Of a DNA stretch of 64,000 nucleotides, positions 61,707 through 64,000 are shown one piece after another (position 1 is the stretch's first letter; every line of letters begins with the position of its first letter). The notes beneath the pieces were generated by a model that worked only from the letters and a program-made list of their open reading frames with translations, ran no database searches and had not been told where the DNA came from. The stretch is from JANQQN01 sp964519665 (lineage in GTDB: Bacteria; Myxococcota; Kuafuiibacteriia; Kuafuiibacteriales; Kuafuiibacteriaceae). The position numbers were made by a program, and so were the translations under genes. Location: NCBI GenBank assembly GCA_964519665.1, contig CAZFIV010000014.1, positions 42,400 to 106,399 on the forward strand, written 5' to 3'.

Positions 61707-61822
61707 GGGTGTACCCGCGGGCGTACCTTCAGGCGCAACGGCATGACACAGAGCGAGACGGCATGGTTCGCTCAACCCGAACCATTTCAGCTATTTACGA
61801 GTATTGCTGTGCATCGCAGCCA
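61707..61822. repeat. Element-end repeat, copy 3 (no att core)
   Basis: Begins GGGTGTACCCGCGGGCGTAC and continues with ACACAGAGCGAGACGGCATG and CGCTCAACCCGAACC, homologous to 51914-52038 and 56851-56968. Similarity fades after about 115 bases and no tRNA-derived core follows, so this end has been disrupted. It fills the gap 61493-61842, which contains no gene. Confidence 0.75.
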
Positions 61823-61842
61823 GCGGACATCGTTAGACGCGT

Positions 61843-62148
61843 TCAGTCGAGGCCGAGGACGAATCGGAGCGCCTCGTTAATGGCCTCGATCCGATTTGGA
61901 TTTAGGACGCTGATACGCCCGTCAAGAGCGTACTTGGGAATCGGAGCCACCGCGTCGCAGTTGGCGACGCAGCTCTTTGGCAACCCCTCCCGTTTGCCCA
62001 GGCGGACTTCCGCCGCGAACCCACGAATCGTGGAGGAGACCGGTACCGCGAGGACGAGCGTTCGATGCTCGTAGGCTTCCTCCCGCGAAACGAGGACCAC
62101 GGGTCGGCGCTTGTCCGCGTTTGCCCACCACAGCTCTCCGCGCCTCAC
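61843..62148 (-). CDS. MazF/PemK-type ribonuclease toxin
   Basis: 101 residues from the GTG at 62148, which overlaps the antitoxin stop as GTGA; an ATG at 62178 would overlap the antitoxin by 34 bases. RRGELWWANADKRRPVVLVS and VLAVPVSSTIRGF then GLPKSCVANCDAVAPIPK follow the MazF beta-barrel. MazF toxins cut mRNA at short sequences. The usual RPVVV and S/T residues are present. Confidence 0.85.
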   Translation of the reverse strand: MRRGELWWANADKRRPVVLVSREEAYEHRTLVLAVPVSSTIRGFAAEVRLGKREGLPKSCVANCDAVAPIPKYALDGRISVLNPNRIEAINEALRFVLGLD

Positions 62149-62405
62149 CAGTCGTTCCCGTCCTCCAGCATCGACCAAGCGGCTCGGGTCTGATCGAAGG
62201 CCGCAGCCACCGCCTCCTCCGGCTCGGGCCGTCGCCGGTAGCCCTCCACATACTCCGAGATGCGCTGGCGGCGGCGCTCTGTCTCCAACAGCGCGTCTAA
62301 CGCCCTTCGAATCAGGGCGCTCCGGGACTCACCGGTGCGTGTTCGAACCCGCTCGATCTCCCCCAAGAGTGCCTCGTCGAGAGAAATGGCGATTTTTTCG
62401 GTCAC
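62145..62405 (-). CDS. Ribbon-helix-helix antitoxin
   Basis: 86 residues: EKIAISLDEALLGEIERV then RTGESRSALIRRALDALLE, a CopG/MazE-like ribbon-helix-helix DNA-binding domain. The acidic C-terminal tail (EPEEAVAAAFDQTRAAW) would bind the toxin. It overlaps the MazF-type gene by four bases. Confidence 0.88.
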   Translation of the reverse strand: MTEKIAISLDEALLGEIERVRTRTGESRSALIRRALDALLETERRRQRISEYVEGYRRRPEPEEAVAAAFDQTRAAWSMLEDGNDW

Positions 62406-62460
62406 GGTATGAACCTATCATACCAATGTAGCTTCCGCAACGGCCGCCCGACGCTCCGTG

Positions 62461-63045
62461 TCAGGTAGCTGGCTCAAGATATTCAACGAGCATGGCGCGG
62501 CCCCGCGGGGAGATTCGGTAGCCAACCTCTAGCGATTCGGTGAGGCCTAGTGCTTTGAGCCGACGAACGCGTGCTTTGAACGGTGCGGTCTCGATACCCT
62601 CGATCGCAGCTAAGTCGGGGGCGCGAACGCCTTCGTTGCTGGCGATGAGCTGCAGGTAGTGCCGCGTCCAGGGGCCGGTGCGACTCGCGCGGTCCATGCG
62701 GTCGAGCTTGGCGAAGAGCTCTTGTCGCTCCGCCAAGCTCGGCGTTCGGGCCCGCAGAGCGATCCGAGGGTCCGCGCCGGCGAACTGGAGGGTCACCCGA
62801 TAGGTCCGTCCATCGCGGCCCTCGAGAGACTGCATCAGCGCCTTGCGCGTCGCGAATCCGGCCGCATGAGCGTCGGCCAAGGTGAGATCGCGCTGGGTGA
62901 CGGCGTCCACGGATTCAATCGAGAGCACTCCAAGCGCCGTGTTCAGCGTGCCCCCGGCTTTGACCGTGGGCCGCCTCCAACGTCGAAACTGAAGACGGAC
63001 TTCGCCGTTGCGAATCGCCTCGAGCATGCTCTGCTTGATAAGCAC
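62461..63045 (-). CDS. Uncharacterised protein, ASCH-like N-terminus and winged-helix C-terminus
   Basis: 194 residues. MLIKQSMLEAIRNGEVRLQF, RRWRRPTVKAGGTLNT and GVLSIESVDAVTQRDLTLAD resemble the ASCH fold, a small RNA-binding or nuclease-like barrel. From about 130 (ASNEGVRAPDLAAIEGIETA, VRRLKALGLTESLEVGYRIS) the pattern is a winged helix. The pairing suggests a nucleic-acid-related role; no exact family is known to me. The last 19 bases around its stop (62449-62467) recur at 41250-41268. Confidence 0.65.
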   Translation of the reverse strand: MLIKQSMLEAIRNGEVRLQFRRWRRPTVKAGGTLNTALGVLSIESVDAVTQRDLTLADAHAAGFATRKALMQSLEGRDGRTYRVTLQFAGADPRIALRARTPSLAERQELFAKLDRMDRASRTGPWTRHYLQLIASNEGVRAPDLAAIEGIETAPFKARVRRLKALGLTESLEVGYRISPRGRAMLVEYLEPAT

Positions 63046-63090
63046 GCGCGGAGGATGACAGTTCCGCCCCAGCTTTGTCAGGCGGACTGT

Positions 63091-63697
63091 TCATTCGCAT
63101 GATGCGTAGGGCGGGAAGCGTGCGGAGCAAAAACCGGTCTGTTTGCCGAGCCGGGCATCATGGAGAAGGGGGACGATGCCCGTGACCGTATCGGAGGGCG
63201 GGTACGTGCCCGGCCCCATCACGACGTCCCGCAGGCGACCGTAGCCCTCGTCTGCGCGCAGGTACGTCTCCGACCGAGTGACGTTGCCCGCTCCATCCAG
63301 CGAGATCCGGTGCAGGTGTCCCACGTCTGCGCCGAACCCGAGCACACCGATGAGCACGTCGCCTTGCCACGGCAGGCTGATGCCGGTGTAGATAGCGGTG
63401 CCGCCGGGCGGCATGGTGCGTGCTCACGTCTTGCGAGGCGCGACCATTCCGGTCTGGGTCTCGCACCGGTAAACGTCCGGCCAACCCAGGTTGTCACCCG
63501 GCGCGACCACGTTGAGCTCCAAACTCACCACTGTCGTCCACGATGCAAACAATGTCGTCGGTCGTACGGCCGGGCTGCGCGTCGGTCTCAGCCAGTACGC
63601 CGGAGTCGGTGCTCGTACCGGAGCACGTCGCGAGCGCGACCAATGAAACCATACCACCCAAGCGGGCGAAGAAGACTCGAATAGTATTTTTGCTCAT
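63091..63697 (-). pseudogene. Sugar (glucose/sorbosone) dehydrogenase-like lipoprotein, internally deleted
   Basis: The 5' end is a lipoprotein signal (MSKNTIRVFFARLGGMVSLV, lipobox VALATCSG). The middle is missing. Then come pieces of the PQQ-type propeller in other frames: NVVAPGDNLGWPDVYR, LPWQGDVLIGVLGFGA, and RADEGYGRLRDVVMGPG, matching the C-terminal part of such enzymes. At least two frame changes separate these parts. The product cannot be functional. Confidence 0.65.
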
Positions 63698-63827
63698 AGT
63701 TCTTTCTGGGTCTTGCCTGCATACAGCCTCTCCTCCCGGTGTTGGGAAGATATTGAGGACCGATACCCTCCCTCCGAGGAGGGTGGCTCCACAGCTGCTC
63801 AACACCCCGATGACACCCTCTGCGCCC

Positions 63828-64000
63828 ATGCGAGAAGAAGCGCCTCCACTGAGGTCCAACATCCAGCGAAACCCCCTGCGCTCCGCGTTGCTTGCCGGTC
63901 TCACCGTCCTGGCCGCGGCGCTGTCCGCCTGCACCGCCGACGACGGCACGACGAGCGAGCCGCGCGCGTGCGACGCGGAGCCCGAGCTGCTCACGACGGC
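63828..64000 (+). CDS. Lipoprotein gene start, cut by the window edge
   Basis: An open plus-strand frame from ATG 63828 (or 63810, same frame) to the right edge. It encodes a signal peptide RSALLAGLTVLAAALSAC with a clear lipobox, followed by TADDGTTSEPRACDAEPEL, a typical flexible lipoprotein linker. The rest lies outside the window, so function is unknown. It is divergent from the sugar dehydrogenase remnant. Confidence 0.7.
   Translation, partial: MREEAPPLRSNIQRNPLRSALLAGLTVLAAALSACTADDGTTSEPRACDAEPELLTT

Overview
The window looks like a chromosomal segment of a high-GC Gram-negative bacterium, most likely a myxobacterium-like lineage (Myxococcota, formerly Deltaproteobacteria). Grounds: very GC-rich third positions; a Ser/Thr kinase divergent from a giant 4510-residue TPR protein; many lipoproteins; TldD, secreted DUF151, CrtI-like and SulP genes; and a sigma-54 activator two-component pair. 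No marker in the window fixes the genus.

Region 1 (1-40.2 kb) is compact and mostly housekeeping. At the left edge is the start of an exported repeat protein, then the giant TPR gene on the minus strand. Divergent from it is a five-gene operon with start/stop overlaps at every junction: Ser/Thr kinase, lipoprotein, PSCyt1-like lipoprotein, CxxCH cytochrome lipoprotein and an outer-membrane barrel that itself carries a CxxCH motif. This resembles an outer-membrane electron conduit. Then follow a DUF151 nuclease-like protein, TldD, an rRNA methyltransferase, a dihydroorotate dehydrogenase-like enzyme, an AI-2E-type permease, a glycosyltransferase, guaA, a histidine phosphatase, a 2TM protein, a CrtI-like oxidoreductase, a SulP transporter, gpmI, a glutamate dehydrogenase relative lacking the usual catalytic Lys, and a histidine kinase/sigma-54 regulator/coiled-coil operon.

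Region 2 (40.2-57.0 kb) is a composite genomic island at a tRNA-Val(CAC) gene. The 3' half of the tRNA recurs at 41.3 and 57.0 kb. A second repeat family (about 120 bp) recurs at 51.9, 56.85 and 61.7 kb. Two C-terminal remnants of tyrosine integrases lie just inside element ends, so the region reads as stacked, decaying integrative elements. Inside the first is a chromosomal integron: a frameshifted intI (49.73-48.75 kb), an attI-like region beside the 3' end of intI, and a cassette array running leftward with recognisable attC sites. Cassettes carry a VOC protein, a YdeI-like protein, a cupin, an NlpC/P60-like protein in reverse orientation, BrnTA, and a DUF4258/DUF2283 pair. An IS66-family element with a perfect 8-bp target duplication sits in the array. 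intI and the cassettes point the same way, the reverse of the class 1 arrangement. The rest of the island holds VapBC, a deleted IS21-type element, broken sigma-factor, nucleotidyltransferase and beta-propeller genes, an unusual 548-residue protein with a small partner, a CobW-family GTPase with one frameshift, and a Uma2 gene.

Region 3 (57.0-64 kb) is mixed: an HxlR regulator divergent from a carbonic anhydrase/NmrA-like pair across an AT-rich palindrome, a DDE transposase, a second Uma2 gene, a MazF-type toxin pair, an uncharacterised two-domain protein, a collapsed sugar-dehydrogenase lipoprotein gene, and the start of a lipoprotein gene at the right edge. Pseudogenes and toxin-antitoxin modules are concentrated right of the tRNA and absent left of it.
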